A model generated the notes under the pieces. It was given only the letters and a program-made list of their open reading frames with translations. It made no database searches and had not been told where the DNA came from. This document shows, piece after piece, positions 1-9,805 of a stretch of 64,000 bases of DNA. This DNA is from Mediterraneibacter faecis JCM 15917 (GTDB taxonomy: Bacteria; Bacillota; Clostridia; Lachnospirales; Lachnospiraceae), in NCBI GenBank assembly GCA_001312505.1, contig BBDW01000003.1, positions 186,001 through 250,000 of the forward strand. Reading direction: 5' to 3'. Position numbers and translations under genes: made by a program. The stretch's first letter is position 1, and each line of letters begins with the position of its first letter.

Positions 1-333
1 TTCGACCATATGGCGTAGTTCCAGTATCAGAGGATATATCTGTCCTACATCATAGGTTTTGGACATGCAGGAGCTGATTTTCTTCAGCATCCCGGAAGTT
101 TGTATCATCTGGTTGATGACGGTACATTGTTCCTCCACATCTGCATCCGGATTCAGGACCAGCCGGTGGAGCAGCACAGATTTTGCATAGGCAGAAGCGG
201 TCAGGTTGATGTTTCTGACCAGTTCTTCATACGGCTGCTTATACTGTGTCTTCAGCACTTCCAGAGGCACATGTTCCCGGTTCTTCTTTAAGGTGGAGAG
301 GAGCCCCGAAAGGCAGCTCTCCAGTTCTTCCAT
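1..333 (-). CDS. Unrecognised protein, N-terminal 111 residues (runs off left edge)
   Basis: The start is the ATG at 333, five bases after the stop of the preceding small gene, so it is probably the next member of the same minus-strand operon. The visible part begins MEELESCLSGLL and is mostly charged and helical, with many Leu, Glu and Lys. No signal peptide or membrane segment is visible. I do not recognise a family. The reading frame stays open to position 1 with no stop. Confidence 0.5.
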   Translation of the reverse strand, partial: MEELESCLSGLLSTLKKNREHVPLEVLKTQYKQPYEELVRNINLTASAYAKSVLLHRLVLNPDADVEEQCTVINQMIQTSGMLKKISSCMSKTYDVGQIYPLILELRHMVE

Positions 334-338
334 TCTTG

Positions 339-587
339 TCAAGCACACATCGCCTCCAGCTCCATCGGAACACGGGTGTAGCTGAGACGGTAAATACTGT
401 TGCAGGTCTCAAATACCACACCGTTTTCGGATACTTCCAGAATACTCTGCACCGGACTGGTAGCAAAGGTCTGGTTATAACTATAGATCCACGCCCGTTC
501 TCCCAGATGGAGGGGCAGGGACAGGATTCCGGTGAGGACATATTCTTTCTTTTGGGTGGTGTGTAAGGTTATATTTGTATTCTTCAT
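339..587 (-). CDS. Small hypothetical protein (82 aa)
   Basis: The chosen start is the ATG at 587 (MKNTNITLHTTQKKEYV), because AAAGGAG lies about ten bases upstream; the frame stays open further upstream without a better ribosome site. It reads as a soluble beta-rich protein with several aromatic residues (WIYSYNQTF). It sits between the AbrB-like regulator at 607-1125 and the next gene at 333 with very short gaps, so it is probably co-transcribed with them. No family was recognised and no function is assigned. Confidence 0.55.
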   Translation of the reverse strand: MKNTNITLHTTQKKEYVLTGILSLPLHLGERAWIYSYNQTFATSPVQSILEVSENGVVFETCNSIYRLSYTRVPMELEAMCA

Positions 588-606
588 TGATTTCACGCTC
601 CTTTCC

Positions 607-1125
607 TTACTTAATTTTGTTTGCAATTACGGCAGCGACCAGTTTAGCGCATCCCAATTCCATCTCGGATAAATGCTGTCCGGTTCTGGAACAGAGAAGA
701 AGTGCCAGCGGCTCTCTGTCTTCCCTTAAAATCGGGAAAAAAGCACAAACCGGTTGACGGGTGTTGGATACCGGGTAGACAGGGCAGTTCTCAGCAGAGA
801 TCAGTTCCTGGCCGTCCGCAACCAATTCGGCGAGTTCTTCTGTAACGGGAGTGCCTTCCGGAAGATAGATGCCCGCAGATACGAGTATGTGAGCCTCACT
901 GCAAATTGCGATACCACAGTGGATGACACTGTAGAGGACGGAAAGATAGGAAGCCATTTCCTCTTTTCCGTTTAAGTGGGTAGGGCATTTGCGTAAAAGC
1001 AGCTCCATTCCCACATTTTCCAGTTCCAGTGCATCTCCGTCTGAGAGCTTCATTTGTTTCCGGATTTCTGCAGGGATGACGATACGCCCCTGAGAGTCCA
1101 TGGTCCGGATGAGTGCAATATTCAT
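607..1125 (-). CDS. SpoVT/AbrB-family transcriptional regulator with GAF-like C-terminal half
   Basis: The first ~50 residues (MNIALIRTMDSQGRIVIP, AEIRKQM, GDALEL) match the swapped-hairpin AbrB DNA-binding fold. Residues ~55-172 resemble the GAF-like sensor half of SpoVT. The length of 172 aa is close to SpoVT (about 178). AAAGGAGA is placed eight bases before the ATG. In this family the N-terminal dimer binds DNA and the C-terminal half is thought to sense a ligand. Position in the element operon suggests that it controls element genes rather than sporulation; that part is inference. Confidence 0.85.
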   Translation of the reverse strand: MNIALIRTMDSQGRIVIPAEIRKQMKLSDGDALELENVGMELLLRKCPTHLNGKEEMASYLSVLYSVIHCGIAICSEAHILVSAGIYLPEGTPVTEELAELVADGQELISAENCPVYPVSNTRQPVCAFFPILREDREPLALLLCSRTGQHLSEMELGCAKLVAAVIANKIK

Positions 1126-1145
1126 AACTAAAGTCTCCTTTCTTA

Positions 1146-1181
1146 AAAAGAGGAGAAGCAGTAAAGTACCGCTTCTCTTCT
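1146..1181 (-). terminator. Rho-independent terminator or intra-operon hairpin
   Basis: On the minus strand an AGAGAAGC/GCTTCTC stem with a loop of about ten bases is followed by TTTTT. It lies directly after the stop of the gene ending at 1188 and before the AbrB-like gene. Confidence 0.6.
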
Positions 1182-1187
1182 GAAAAT

Positions 1188-1873
1188 TTAGGCAGCGTAA
1201 GGCGGAGCCTGTGCTGTCTGTTGCATTTGACTGTTCTGCTGGTCTGCCAGCATCCGTTTTCCGTTATTGATCAGTGATGCAGCAATCACCGTTTCCCAGT
1301 TGGAAATATAGGAATCCGTCCGCTTCAGAAGCGTGAACAGATCCATGTCGGTAAGCTGGATGGCTGTCGTCTTTTCGGACTGGAAGCTGCGTGGCTGCAT
1401 GTAGGAACCACCGTTCTTATTCTGTGCTTTGATGCCTTTCCCATTTACAATCTGGATTTTCCATGGGCTTTTCATAGGCTGCCCTTTGGAATCATAGGGA
1501 TGTCTGGAGATATAAAACATCTGGCTGTGGAATAACCGTTCTGATCGGGATTGCCGTAGATCTTGCTCTGGCTCCATTCAAATTCCTGAAAACCGGAAGT
1601 GATCCGGGTTAAGAGGAACTGGATCTGTTCCGGTGCCAGGTTGAAACGGGTGATGATATTCCGGTCTCCGGTACCGTTGGAATAATCCTGAATGGTGATG
1701 CAGATTAAAGAATGTACTTTATGCCCGTTTTCCTGATATTCCCCTTTGGCATGTAGCTGTGCATAGTTGCCGAGTGGTGCGTAGCGGAGCCGGTCATAAA
1801 AGGCAATGAGTGCCCGGTCATTCTGGATCTTGCAGATCTGGTCGGTAATCCGGTTTTGATAAGTTTCATTCAT
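1188..1873 (-). CDS. Hypothetical ICE protein, broken by a frameshift
   Basis: Two overlapping reading frames join into one protein of about 228 aa. The N-terminal part starts at ATG 1873 (MNETYQNRITDQICKIQ) and is intact to about residue 118. The frame must change near 1515-1525, where GYSTAR should continue into MFYISRHPYDSKGQPMKS. The C-terminal part ends with a Gln-rich tail (QQNSQMQQTAQAPP). No signal peptide or membrane span was seen. The gene lies between the VWA protein and the AbrB-like regulator in the same operon. The family was not recognised; similar proteins would be expected beside ssb in related ICEs. Confidence 0.65.
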
Positions 1874-1889
1874 GAGTATTCACCTTCCT

Positions 1890-4027
1890 TTATTTGAGAT
1901 GCTGTTTGACAAGCTGTGCCATATTCTTTGGAAGCTCTTCCAGTTTCGTGATATCCAGGAATCCGTCCTTGTAAATCCTGCGGATATTTTCCTTATCGTC
2001 ACCAATGGCAGCCGCAAACAGGATGACATCCCGTTTTTCGTATTCTTTCTTGATGCCCCCCCGCAGATCTGCCTCTGCTTCCGTTCCGCTGTAGCCGTAA
2101 TCGGCTGGTTGACCGTCAGAAATCAGGATCAGCAGCTTCTGAAGCTCCGGGCGTGTGCACAAATGCTCTGCTACGAAGCGGAGAGCTGCGCCGTCCCGGT
2201 TCCCGTTGCGGTCGCACATATCCATCAGCCGGTAACAGTCCTCATTGTCCACAGAATCAAATTCTGCATAGGAGTAAAGAGCAACGCCGCCTGCATCCGT
2301 GGAATGCCCGTAAATGGTGATAGGGATACCGAGGCTTTTACAGAAATCATAAAGGACAATGGCAGTCTTTCTTGCATGTGTCATCCGGTCACCCCAACCC
2401 ATCGAACCACTCTCGTCAATCAGGAGGCAACAGCCAGACGTTTTTCCTCTCCTGGAAGTCTGGTTCTGGTAAAGATGGTTCCGTCTGTCTTATAGAGAGC
2501 ATGGGAGTCCAGACGTTTTCCAAACAGGAGATTCTTCTGCTTTCCGCCTTGCTGTTCTTCTTTCAAAAGCGGCAGGATGGTGCTTTGCAGCTTTTTGGAA
2601 GCCCGCAGGAGCGGGGGGGGAGCAACTGTCTGGTATTCATTCTTCAGGTAATCGGAAACACTGGTCAGGCGATGGATGGTAACATGGATGCCTGCATGGG
2701 CATTGCCGTAATGAATATCATTGGCTGTTTTCTGCAGTTCCTCGGTCAGTTCCGTCTGACAGTCTTCCTGCACCTTTTCTGCAGCCACATCGTTCAAGAT
2801 CCGGAACAGATCCTCTGCAGCATGCTCATAGCCGCTGCCCTGATACTGACTGACATAAGTGACGCCGGGGGGGTTGTTTTCATCCAGAATGGTATTGGTC
2901 TTTGTAAGAGCGATGCGCCCGCCTTCTTCCGAAAGCACCTGTTTGGCTTCCTCTATAGCATCCTCTTTGGTACGTGGACCGGAAGGAGCATTGCCCTCAT
3001 CATTCCCGCTTCCTTTTGGGGGGGAAGCTGGTTTGATATTCTTTGGAATGGCACCGCTTTTTCCGGTCGGAAGAGGAGCGCCGCTGCTGACTTCATCCCC
3101 CCCTAGAAGATCTTCCAGAGCATCGGCAGCGGAATCCTCGCCATGCATTTCCAATTCCTCCCGTGTTTTTTCGATGAGCGGCTGGATATAGTTCCAGGTC
3201 AGGGCTAAGAGCGCATTGGAAACCAGCATCCGGTCAGTGCCTTTTTCCGATTCCATTGCCGTATCCAGAAGATCGGTACAATCGGAAATGGTATCCAGAT
3301 AATCCCCCTGATAGCCGGTGGGATTGTTGATGTTTCCGGTCCGGCAATAGGAAAGGATCAGGTTGGCAATGATGGAAAATGGCTGGTATTCTTTGTCAAT
3401 TTGTTCCTGTATGGAAGGAATCTGTTCGGACATACGCAGGTTATTGAGTTCAATCCCCTGTCGGAAGGTGCCGTGGAATTCCTCACACATACGGTCTTCA
3501 ATATGGATGTCTTCCAGAATGTTTTGAAAAGTTGCGGCGCATCGTGCCAGTGTCAGGCATCCGGCTTTGTCCTTTTCTTCTAACACTTCTTTGATCTCCT
3601 CCAGTGCTGTCTGATAAGCTGGAAGGGATAGCTCCGGCTCCTTCGGATAGAAGGAACCGTTTTCCAGACTCCTCAGATGAACAGCGTGGGCTGTGAAATC
3701 AGAATAGAGTAAGTGCCCCCCCACTTCATGCCCGGTGAGCCCTGTCAGGCTCTGGGAACGTAAGAAACGGGTGGGGGGGAAAGACTGGGTGATCGGGTTC
3801 GCTGCGTTGAGATGTACCTTATAATTGTCGGTATATGCAACGCCTGCCTGTTCGGAAATGTCCCAGTCCAGCAGTACCTGCAGTCCATACCGGTAACGTC
3901 CGGTAACGGCTCTGGCAAGGGAGGTCTGGTACTTCTGATAGGCAGCGGAGAGGAATAACTCCTCATCCGCAATGGAATCCTCTTTTGCCCGGATTAGTTT
4001 CTTTAAATTTCTTTGGCTGTGATTCAC
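1890..4027 (-). CDS. VWA-domain protein with N-terminal HExxH metallopeptidase-like region (CobT/DUF2201-like)
   Basis: It starts at GTG 4027, overlapping the previous stop (GTGA) with AGGAAG upstream. The N-terminal third carries LTGHEVGGHLLYSD; with one Gly removed this is the zinc motif HEVGH, and the extra Gly comes from a seven-C run at 3716-3722. An acidic Ser/Gly/Pro-rich linker follows. The C-terminal ~190 residues are a VWA domain with the MIDAS motif DESGSM and ISDGQPAD. The frame breaks near 2428, where one C seems missing just before the MIDAS motif. The partner is the MoxR-type ATPase at 4303-5558. Such AAA/VWA pairs usually remodel a target or insert a metal; the target here is unknown. 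Confidence 0.75.
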
Positions 4028-4293
4028 GTGATATTCTTCCTTTCTTTTCTTAGATTTTTTGTCAGCAGTTCCTCCATCGTGCAGCCGTAATACACAGCAA
4101 GGCGAAGGACGGCATAAGCCATCGGGGGGAGGAGTTTGCATTTTCATAATTCATAATGGTTTTCGGGGGGAAGATTTAAGATTCTGGCAACTGCCTTTTG
4201 TGATAACTTCGGTGTTTTGGCTTGCCGGAGATAAGACAGATTATCTGCCAGATGCTTTCGGATCTGGGCTTCTGTGAGTGCTGCTTTTCTCAT
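4024..4293 (-). pseudogene. Small XRE-type helix-turn-helix protein, frame broken twice by C runs
   Basis: It starts at ATG 4293 (MRKAALTEAQIRKHLADNL). Read across two breaks it gives a Cro/CI-like HTH (LSQKAVARILNLP, then KTIMNYENAN) followed by a short tail (AVLRLAVYYG) of about 85-90 aa. The breaks coincide with six-base runs at about 4124-4129 and 4165-4170. Its TGA overlaps the GTG of the VWA gene, so the two are translationally coupled. It may be a regulator or an adaptor for the AAA/VWA pair. Whether it is truly broken depends on whether these runs are real. Confidence 0.6.
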
Positions 4294-4302
4294 AGGCGTG
4301 TC

Positions 4303-5558
4303 CTACGCAGCAAGCACAGTATCCAGACAGCTTTCTTCCACTTCCGTACGGTTCTCAGCATCGGCAGAGGCAGAGGCAAGCACCGTGTAACGGGCCGCTT
4401 CCCGGATATCCCCCGCAGACCATGTAGGACTGCACCCAGGAAATCAGCTCCCTCATGCCACAGCAGCCATCTGTAATGAGATTTTCCCGGCAGTAGACAG
4501 CCATGGATTTGACAATGCGTGTCATCAGACGTACCGTTTTTGCATCCTTGCATCCGGTAACAGCCATGGCACGTTCTACCTGTGTATCCTCATCCGGTTC
4601 ATCCAGATCAATCACAAGGTTCATTCGGGAAATGACAGACTGGTTCATCTGTTTACAGCCTGCATAGTCATTGTTTGTGGTGATTACGATGGTCGTATCC
4701 GGATGACGGTGGATGGTTTCTCCGTTTGGAAGATATACGCTGTTACAGCGGTCTAAAAGGGAGTTAAGTCCAACCAGTACACCGGGATTGGCAATGACCG
4801 TAGGCTCCTGTATCTCAAGAATATACCCATAGCGGATGGCTTCGACTAGAGGCGTATCCACATACTGGAAGTTCTGTCCGGAGGTGTGTTCCTTATAATA
4901 GCTGTGCATTTCATCAAAAATCGTATCGATCAGCTTCTGGTAGGTGTCCTCGGCAGAAATTTCTTCATCATAGTTTCCGGTCAGCTTCTGATAGGCACCG
5001 GAGGGATCTAACTGGATTTCCTGAAAAGACGGGTACTGCCGCTGAAGCCGGGTGCGTTTTCCGTCCACATCCGGAAGAATCTGACCTAAAAGGTCGAATA
5101 CCTCTGTATTTGCGGAACAGGTAATGCAGCGGTAAGGAAGGTGAAGTGCGGAAGCAATGGCTTTGGCTCCTTCGGTCTTTCCGGTACCTGCCGGTCCCCC
5201 CCGTAAAAGAAAATTCCGCATCGGCTGTGTGGTATCCGTTGTCAGTTTTGCGTGTTCGCAGATCCGTTTGATTTCCGGAGATGATGTACCACTCTGCCAA
5301 TGTCGGAACAGATACCTCCTCTTCCGGAGACAGCTTCGGGATGCGGTCAGGATAAATTTCCCAACAAAATCATCTCTGGAAATGGCTGCCTGTGCTTTCT
5401 TAAATCCACTTCCTGGACGTAACACCTGAAAGTCTCCATGGAGCACTTCGGTTGGTGCATAGACCCCCCCCTTCTGGATATTTAACGGTTTGATCAGCGA
5501 CAATACGCCGTTTGCCGGAAGGTCAATCTTAACACCACCGGTCGGGAGACTGATGCAT
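4303..5558 (-). CDS. MoxR/CbbQ-type AAA+ ATPase, partner of the VWA protein
   Basis: The Walker A motif reads GPAGTGKTEGAK (with an extra Gly from a seven-base run near 5190). A Walker B-like stretch GYILEIQEP, sensor ITTNND and ISRM arginine finger follow, as in MoxR/CobS ATPases. Best start guess is ATG 5558, with GGAG eight bases upstream and a frame slip just after it; the frame also wavers near 5285-5370 and at about 4431, where a five-base run replaces four. The repaired end is the TAG at 4303. It lies directly upstream of the HTH and VWA genes, the usual chaperone arrangement. Substrate unknown. Confidence 0.75.
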
Positions 5559-6121
5559 AGCGGGTTCTCCGGTAAATGTTGTCGCAGAGAACGGCTGCTG
5601 TTTCCGCAGCGGCGTCCAGATCGGGATAACCGTTGTCCCGGTGCGCTTTTAATTCCTGATACTTTTCATTACACTCTTCATCTGCCAGAAAAACCGGCAT
5701 CAGTGCGAACAGCAGAGCCGCACCGGACTGTTTGGAGTCTTTAAATTCGTATTTTTCCGGTGTGCTTTCCACATCCGGCGGAGGAGTATAGCAGCCTCCG
5801 TAAAACTTTCCGTTTAGCTGGTTGTAGACAACCACCTGAAGATCACCGGTTTTGCTCGGATATTCCGCCACAACAAAATTGTTGGATTGGGTACCGACCG
5901 CCCCCAAGCTTTTCCGGCGGGGGGGTACTGCCAACCGGGTTTTCCAGCTCCAGATAAGCAAGGACTGCCCGCAGGGTAGCTGCATGAAGCGTGGATTTTT
6001 TCCGTGGCTGAGTACAGTATTTGGATGCAATGTCATCAAAGATTGCATGGTCCGTATAATCCTCAAATGGTTCCGGGAGTTTGCGTTTGAACCCCCAGGT
6101 TGCTACGATGTTATTTGCCAT
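5494..6121 (-). CDS. Hypothetical protein of the AAA/VWA operon, one frameshift
   Basis: It starts at ATG 6121 (MANNIVATWGFKRKLPEPF) with AAGGAGG upstream. The first part runs to PVGSTPPPEKLG; a seven-base G run near 5919-5925 then forces a frame change into AVGTQSNNFVVAEYPSKTGDL. Total about 205 aa. It is a soluble protein with no membrane segment. The exact C-terminus is uncertain because its end overlaps the start region of the ATPase gene. No family was recognised. Tight spacing suggests that it belongs to the same module as the MoxR/VWA pair. Confidence 0.6.
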
Positions 6122-6137
6122 GATTCGTTCCTCCTTC

Positions 6138-6924
6138 TTATGAGATCCAGGACAGTTCCAGTGCCTGCTCGGTCTCTTCTGTGGTCAATTCATCTTCAGT
6201 AAAAATCTCCGTCAATTCGCCCCCCCAGTAATCTTTGGGCGGGAAATGTTCCAGCTTTCCCCCCCGGACTTCCGGTTCAGTGCCGTTCAGAATATAGACA
6301 TCTCCCTGCTCGTTGATAAACAGCTTTTCATAGCCCCCCCTTGCCTGTAAGTCACCGACCAATTCCATCAGTAGCGGTTTCCCAATCAGGGAATACCATG
6401 ATTTGGGATTAACGGCTGGTCTGGAATCCGGATTTCCTTCTGACGGTTCCTTTTTATGTAAGGATTCAATGGTCATCATCTGAAGCGTCAGACTGCCACG
6501 GGCATCCATGAGAATTTCCGCAAAATTATAACTTCCGGTATTCCGTGTGCGAATCCGTAATGGTTCCCCCATCCAGTATCTGGGAGAGCGGTGGTTCTTT
6601 CACAAAATCCCATGTGGCATCCGGGAAGGCTTCCTTGAGCTTTCCGGTAATCTGGAATTTGATCTGTCTCCAGAGAATGGTTTCCAGATCAGGTGTTCCT
6701 TCCAGATGACGAGTTCTTTCTGGGCGTTTTCGTAGCTTATGCTCCCTGTTTTTCAGGCGTTCCGTGAAAAGCGGGAGAAGATAACTGAACAGCGTGACTC
6801 CGATACCGATCAGGGCAATGCCTGCAATCAGAAGCCGGTTGGCATCCTGTGGTACGAAAAGTGCTGCAAGAAACAGTACAAGCACGACAAACTGTAAGAA
6901 TTTTTTTCGATTTGATTTTTTCAT
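6138..6924 (-). CDS. Membrane-anchored hypothetical protein, one frameshift
   Basis: It starts at ATG 6924 (MKKSNRKKFLQFVVLVLFL) with AGGAATC upstream. Two close transmembrane segments occupy residues ~8-55, followed by a basic stretch and a cytoplasmic domain of about 190 aa. The frame breaks at about 6567 where a five-G run stands for four: SQILDG should read on into EPLRIRTRNTGSYNF. Three further long G runs add single Gly residues (ARGGYEKL, VRGGKL, YWGGEL). The gene lies between ssb and the AAA/VWA operon. No family recognised; probably a membrane accessory of conjugation. Confidence 0.6.
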
Positions 6925-7065
6925 GAGCTGATTCCTTTCTGATTCATGATTCTTAGACAAGCCCGGAAGCTGGATGGGAAATCGCCGCTTCCGGACATGA
7001 AAAAGAGGAACTGCATCATCACAAAGATGATAAATGCAATTCCTCAACATAGGGTTCCTTGAGAG

Positions 7066-7770
7066 TTAATAGGGCAACTGGGATGCCATCTGTTCCGGCA
7101 CATTTTGAAAGCCGTCAGTTGGCTGACTGCCCGGCATACCTCCGTAATTTGGCATTCCGGTATAACTGCCCTGCGGCGGGTAGCTGCTCTGTGGCTGACC
7201 GGTTCCGTTTGGCGGAGCCTGATACTGTCCGCCATTTGCAGGAGGCGTGTAGGCACCGTTAGCAGGAGCCATTCCCTGCTGTGGATAGCCGCCAGGCATT
7301 GCCTGATTCTGGTAGCTGCCATTGGGATTTCCCTGCATTGGGTAGCTGCCATTGCCGGCTGCACCGGGCGTTGCCGCACCACCATTCGGCTGGCTGTTCT
7401 GGTTTGCACCCGGATGTCCGGTATTGCTGTCAGAACGGTTGGATGGTACAAAGTGCCAGTCCTTGACATTGATCCTCGGACCGGCATTTGCCTGCCCCCC
7501 CGCATTCTTTCCTTTCTGATAAATGAACGGATGAAGCTCCAGATCACCATAGATCATCAGCCCGGTTCCTTTCTTTACGCCTGCTTTTGCTAAGCGTTCT
7601 GCAAGGAACTTGTTAAAATAGCACTGATAGTAAATGGTTTCTTCCTTTCCATCCTGGCCTCGCTGTGAAACTGCAATGTCCAGAGAAACATATTCCGTAC
7701 CGGAATTTTTTCCTTGCTGCATCTCAGGATCTCTTGTGGCCCTCCCTAAAATTGTTAAAATTGCTGACAT
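7066..7770 (-). CDS. ssb: Single-stranded DNA-binding protein with long Gly/Pro/Gln-rich tail
   Basis: Residues ~1-110 form an OB fold (ILTILGRATRDPEM, VSLDIAVSQRG, QCYFNKFLAERL, GLMIYGDLEL). The remaining ~120 residues are a low-complexity linker rich in Gly, Asn, Pro, Gln and Tyr. The tail ends EQMASQLPY instead of the acidic DDDLPF of chromosomal SSB, as is common in element-encoded versions. It coats the transferred single strand during conjugation and re-synthesis. It heads the minus-strand accessory operon 7770-1. A seven-C run near 7495 adds one Gly (NAGGQAN). Confidence 0.9.
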   Translation of the reverse strand: MSAILTILGRATRDPEMQQGKNSGTEYVSLDIAVSQRGQDGKEETIYYQCYFNKFLAERLAKAGVKKGTGLMIYGDLELHPFIYQKGKNAGGQANAGPRINVKDWHFVPSNRSDSNTGHPGANQNSQPNGGAATPGAAGNGSYPMQGNPNGSYQNQAMPGGYPQQGMAPANGAYTPPANGGQYQAPPNGTGQPQSSYPPQGSYTGMPNYGGMPGSQPTDGFQNVPEQMASQLPY

Positions 7771-7823
7771 AAAAATTCTCCTTTCTGCCTCTTTGGGCGT
7801 TAAAATAGATTAAAATAAAAAAA

Positions 7824-7864
7824 GTGCCATTATAGCACCGTATAAAACGGCAGTATAATGACAC
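7824..7864 (-). terminator. Hairpin with T tract on the minus strand
   Basis: An inverted repeat of CATTATA and TATAATG flanked by GTG/CAC has a GC-richer centre. On the minus strand it is followed by a run of seven T. It probably insulates ssb from transcription entering from the right. Confidence 0.5.
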
Positions 7865-8040
7865 GATTTTCCAAACTTAAACTGCATATGCTTCTGGATG
7901 AATGGTCCAGACTCCCATGACGGGACAGCACAAAAACTTAAATACAAGATTATATTAACACAAGATATAGCATATGTCAAAAGAATTAGAACTATATATA
8001 GCATATGTAGACGAGGTGGAAGGATAATATCAAAAGAATT

Positions 8041-8070
8041 TTGGACATAGTTATAAAAGTGCAATATAAT
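8041..8070 (+). promoter_or_regulatory. Sigma-A promoter of the response-regulator operon
   Basis: TTGGAC at 8041-8046 and TATAAT at 8065-8070 are separated by 18 bases, 35 bases before the regulator start at 8105. Confidence 0.55.
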
Positions 8071-8104
8071 ATTGTTTAAATCGGAAAATGGAAGGATGAG
8101 AAAA

Positions 8105-8796
8105 ATGGAGCAGAAAAACAGAATTCTGATTGTAGAAGACGATACGGATATCAATAATCTTTTATATACGGCATTACAGAAAGCAGGGTATGAGACGGTA
8201 CAGGCTTTTTCCGGGACGGAAGCGAGGATGCTGTTCCAGATGGATAAGGCGGGCTTTTCTTTGATTCTATTGGATCTGATGCTTCCGGGAATTTCAGGAG
8301 AAGAGGTGCTTGCCCAGATTCGGAAACAGGGCAATACGCCGGTTATTGTCCTGACAGCCAAAGACGGATTGGATGAAAAAATCGGGCTTCTTACCAGTGG
8401 GCAGATGATTACATTACAAAACCGTTTGAGATACAGGAGGTGCTTGCCCGGATTCAGGTTCAGCTCCGCCATATGCAGCAGGAGCCGGAACATAAAAGCG
8501 TGTCATATAAAAACCTGGAACTGGACCGTGAGCGCTTTGAAGTCCGGATTGCCGGAGTGCTGCTTCCCAAAATTACAAAGCAGGAATTTGCAATTCTGGA
8601 GCTTTTACTGGAGCATCCGAAACAGGTCTTCAGCAAAGAAGAGATTTTTGAATATGCGTGGGATGAACACTATATGGGAGAGACAAAGACACTGGATGTA
8701 CATATCAGCAATATCCGGAAAAAGATAAAAGCAGTAACGCAGGAGGAATATATTGATACCGTATGGGGGGGAATCGGCTACCGTCTGCATTCTTAA
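8105..8796 (+). CDS. OmpR-family response regulator (peptide-antibiotic type), frameshifted
   Basis: It starts at ATG 8105 (MEQKNRILIVEDDTDIN) with GGAAGGATGAG upstream. The receiver domain has the acidic pair EDD and phospho-acceptor Asp in LILLDLMLPG; the C-terminal winged helix contains FSKEEIFEYAWDE and a GGIGYRL end. A single missing G at about 8399 (three Gs where TSGADDYITKPF requires four) breaks the frame. It is followed by an ABC ATPase, a permease and the cognate kinase, the layout of lantibiotic or bacitracin self-protection operons. It probably activates the ABC genes. Confidence 0.85.
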
Positions 8797-8882
8797 TCTT
8801 TACTCTTTTTTTACTATTTATTTGCGTTTGATTAGGATTTATCCGATATGATAACAGCAGATAAGAAAAGGAGATGAAAGCA
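8797..8882 (+). promoter_or_regulatory. Promoter/operator region before the ABC genes
   Basis: TTTACT occurs twice, about a helical turn apart, just after the regulator stop, and TATGAT at about 8850 fits a -10 box. Tandem repeats of this kind are typical response-regulator sites, so the ABC genes probably have their own regulated promoter. Confidence 0.4.
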
Positions 8883-9805
8883 TTGAGTGAATTGTTATTA
8901 AGTACAAATGGATTGACGAAGCAGTATGGTCATCATAAGGCAGTGGATAAAGTAAACCTTCACATAAAAAAGGGTGCTATCTATGGATTTATCGGACGGA
9001 ACGGTGCGGGAAAGACGACTTGCCTGAAGATGATCAGTGGACTTGCAAGACCGACAGCCGGAGAGATTGAGATGTTCGGGTGTAAAGGAAAAGAACTGGA
9101 GAGGATTCGTTCTCGTGTGGGGTGTCTGATTGAAGCACCGGGGGGCTGTATGGCAACATGAATGCATATACAAACCTGAAAATAAAATGTGAATTGTTTG
9201 GTATTCGGAAAAAGGGATACATCGAAGATATCTTAGAGACGGTCGGACTGGAAGGTGTCGGAAAGAAAAAAACGAAACATTTTTCCCTTGGAATGAAGCA
9301 GCGTCTCGGAATCGGGCTGGCACTGGTCGGGGGGGAGCCGGATCTCCTGGTCCTTGATGAACCGATCAATGGGCTTGATCCCCAGGGAATTGCAGAGGTG
9401 CGTGATACCATACAGAGACTGCGAGATGAACGGAATATGACGATTTTGATATCCAGTCATATTTTAGAGGAATTATCTAAGATTGCAACGGATTATGGAA
9501 TTATCCATAATGGAAGTCTTCTGCAGGAGCTGACAAGCGAAGAACTGATGAAACGCTGCAGTGAACGGATTGAAATAGAGTTAATCCATCCGGAGCAGGC
9601 AGTCCCGATTCTGGACAGAATGGGATTTACCAACTATCAGGTTACAGATAAGAGCCATATCCATATATTTGAACGATTGAATGAAAGCGCCAATGTCAAT
9701 ATGGAACTGGCAAAAGCAGGAATTTTGGTCAATGGAATTTCCATTACCAGTGAAGAACTGGAAACCTATTTCTTGAATCTGACAGGAGGGAATCAAAATG
9801 CTTAA
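8883..9805 (+). CDS. ABC transporter ATP-binding protein (BcrA/lantibiotic-immunity type), frameshifted
   Basis: The TTG at 8883 is preferred over the ATG at 8874, because AAAAGGAG directly abuts that ATG but is nine bases from the TTG. Motifs: Walker A GRNGAGKTT, signature FSLGMKQRL, Walker B LLVLDEPINGLDP, and switch His in ISSHILEEL. A six-G run at about 9139 breaks the frame between IEAPG and LYGNMNAYTNLKIK; a seven-G run near 9329 only adds a Gly. The C-terminal ~90 residues are the regulatory extension usual in BcrA-type ATPases. It works with the permease at 9798. Confidence 0.85.

Larger units (their letters stand above)
7771..8104. other. Divergent intergenic region between ssb and the cargo operon
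   Basis: This AT-rich stretch contains the ssb upstream region, a minus-strand terminator-like hairpin and the plus-strand promoter of the response-regulator operon (both listed separately). I see no gene in it; open frames on the minus strand are antisense to the regulator. Confidence 0.6.

Noticed and set aside
1872-3106. Long plus-strand open frames across the VWA gene
   Set aside because: They are antisense to a protein with HExxH and VWA motifs and have no family features.
7810-8493. 227-residue minus-strand open frame
   Set aside because: It is antisense to the response regulator; the apparent hydrophobic parts come from the complementary reading of AT-rich DNA.
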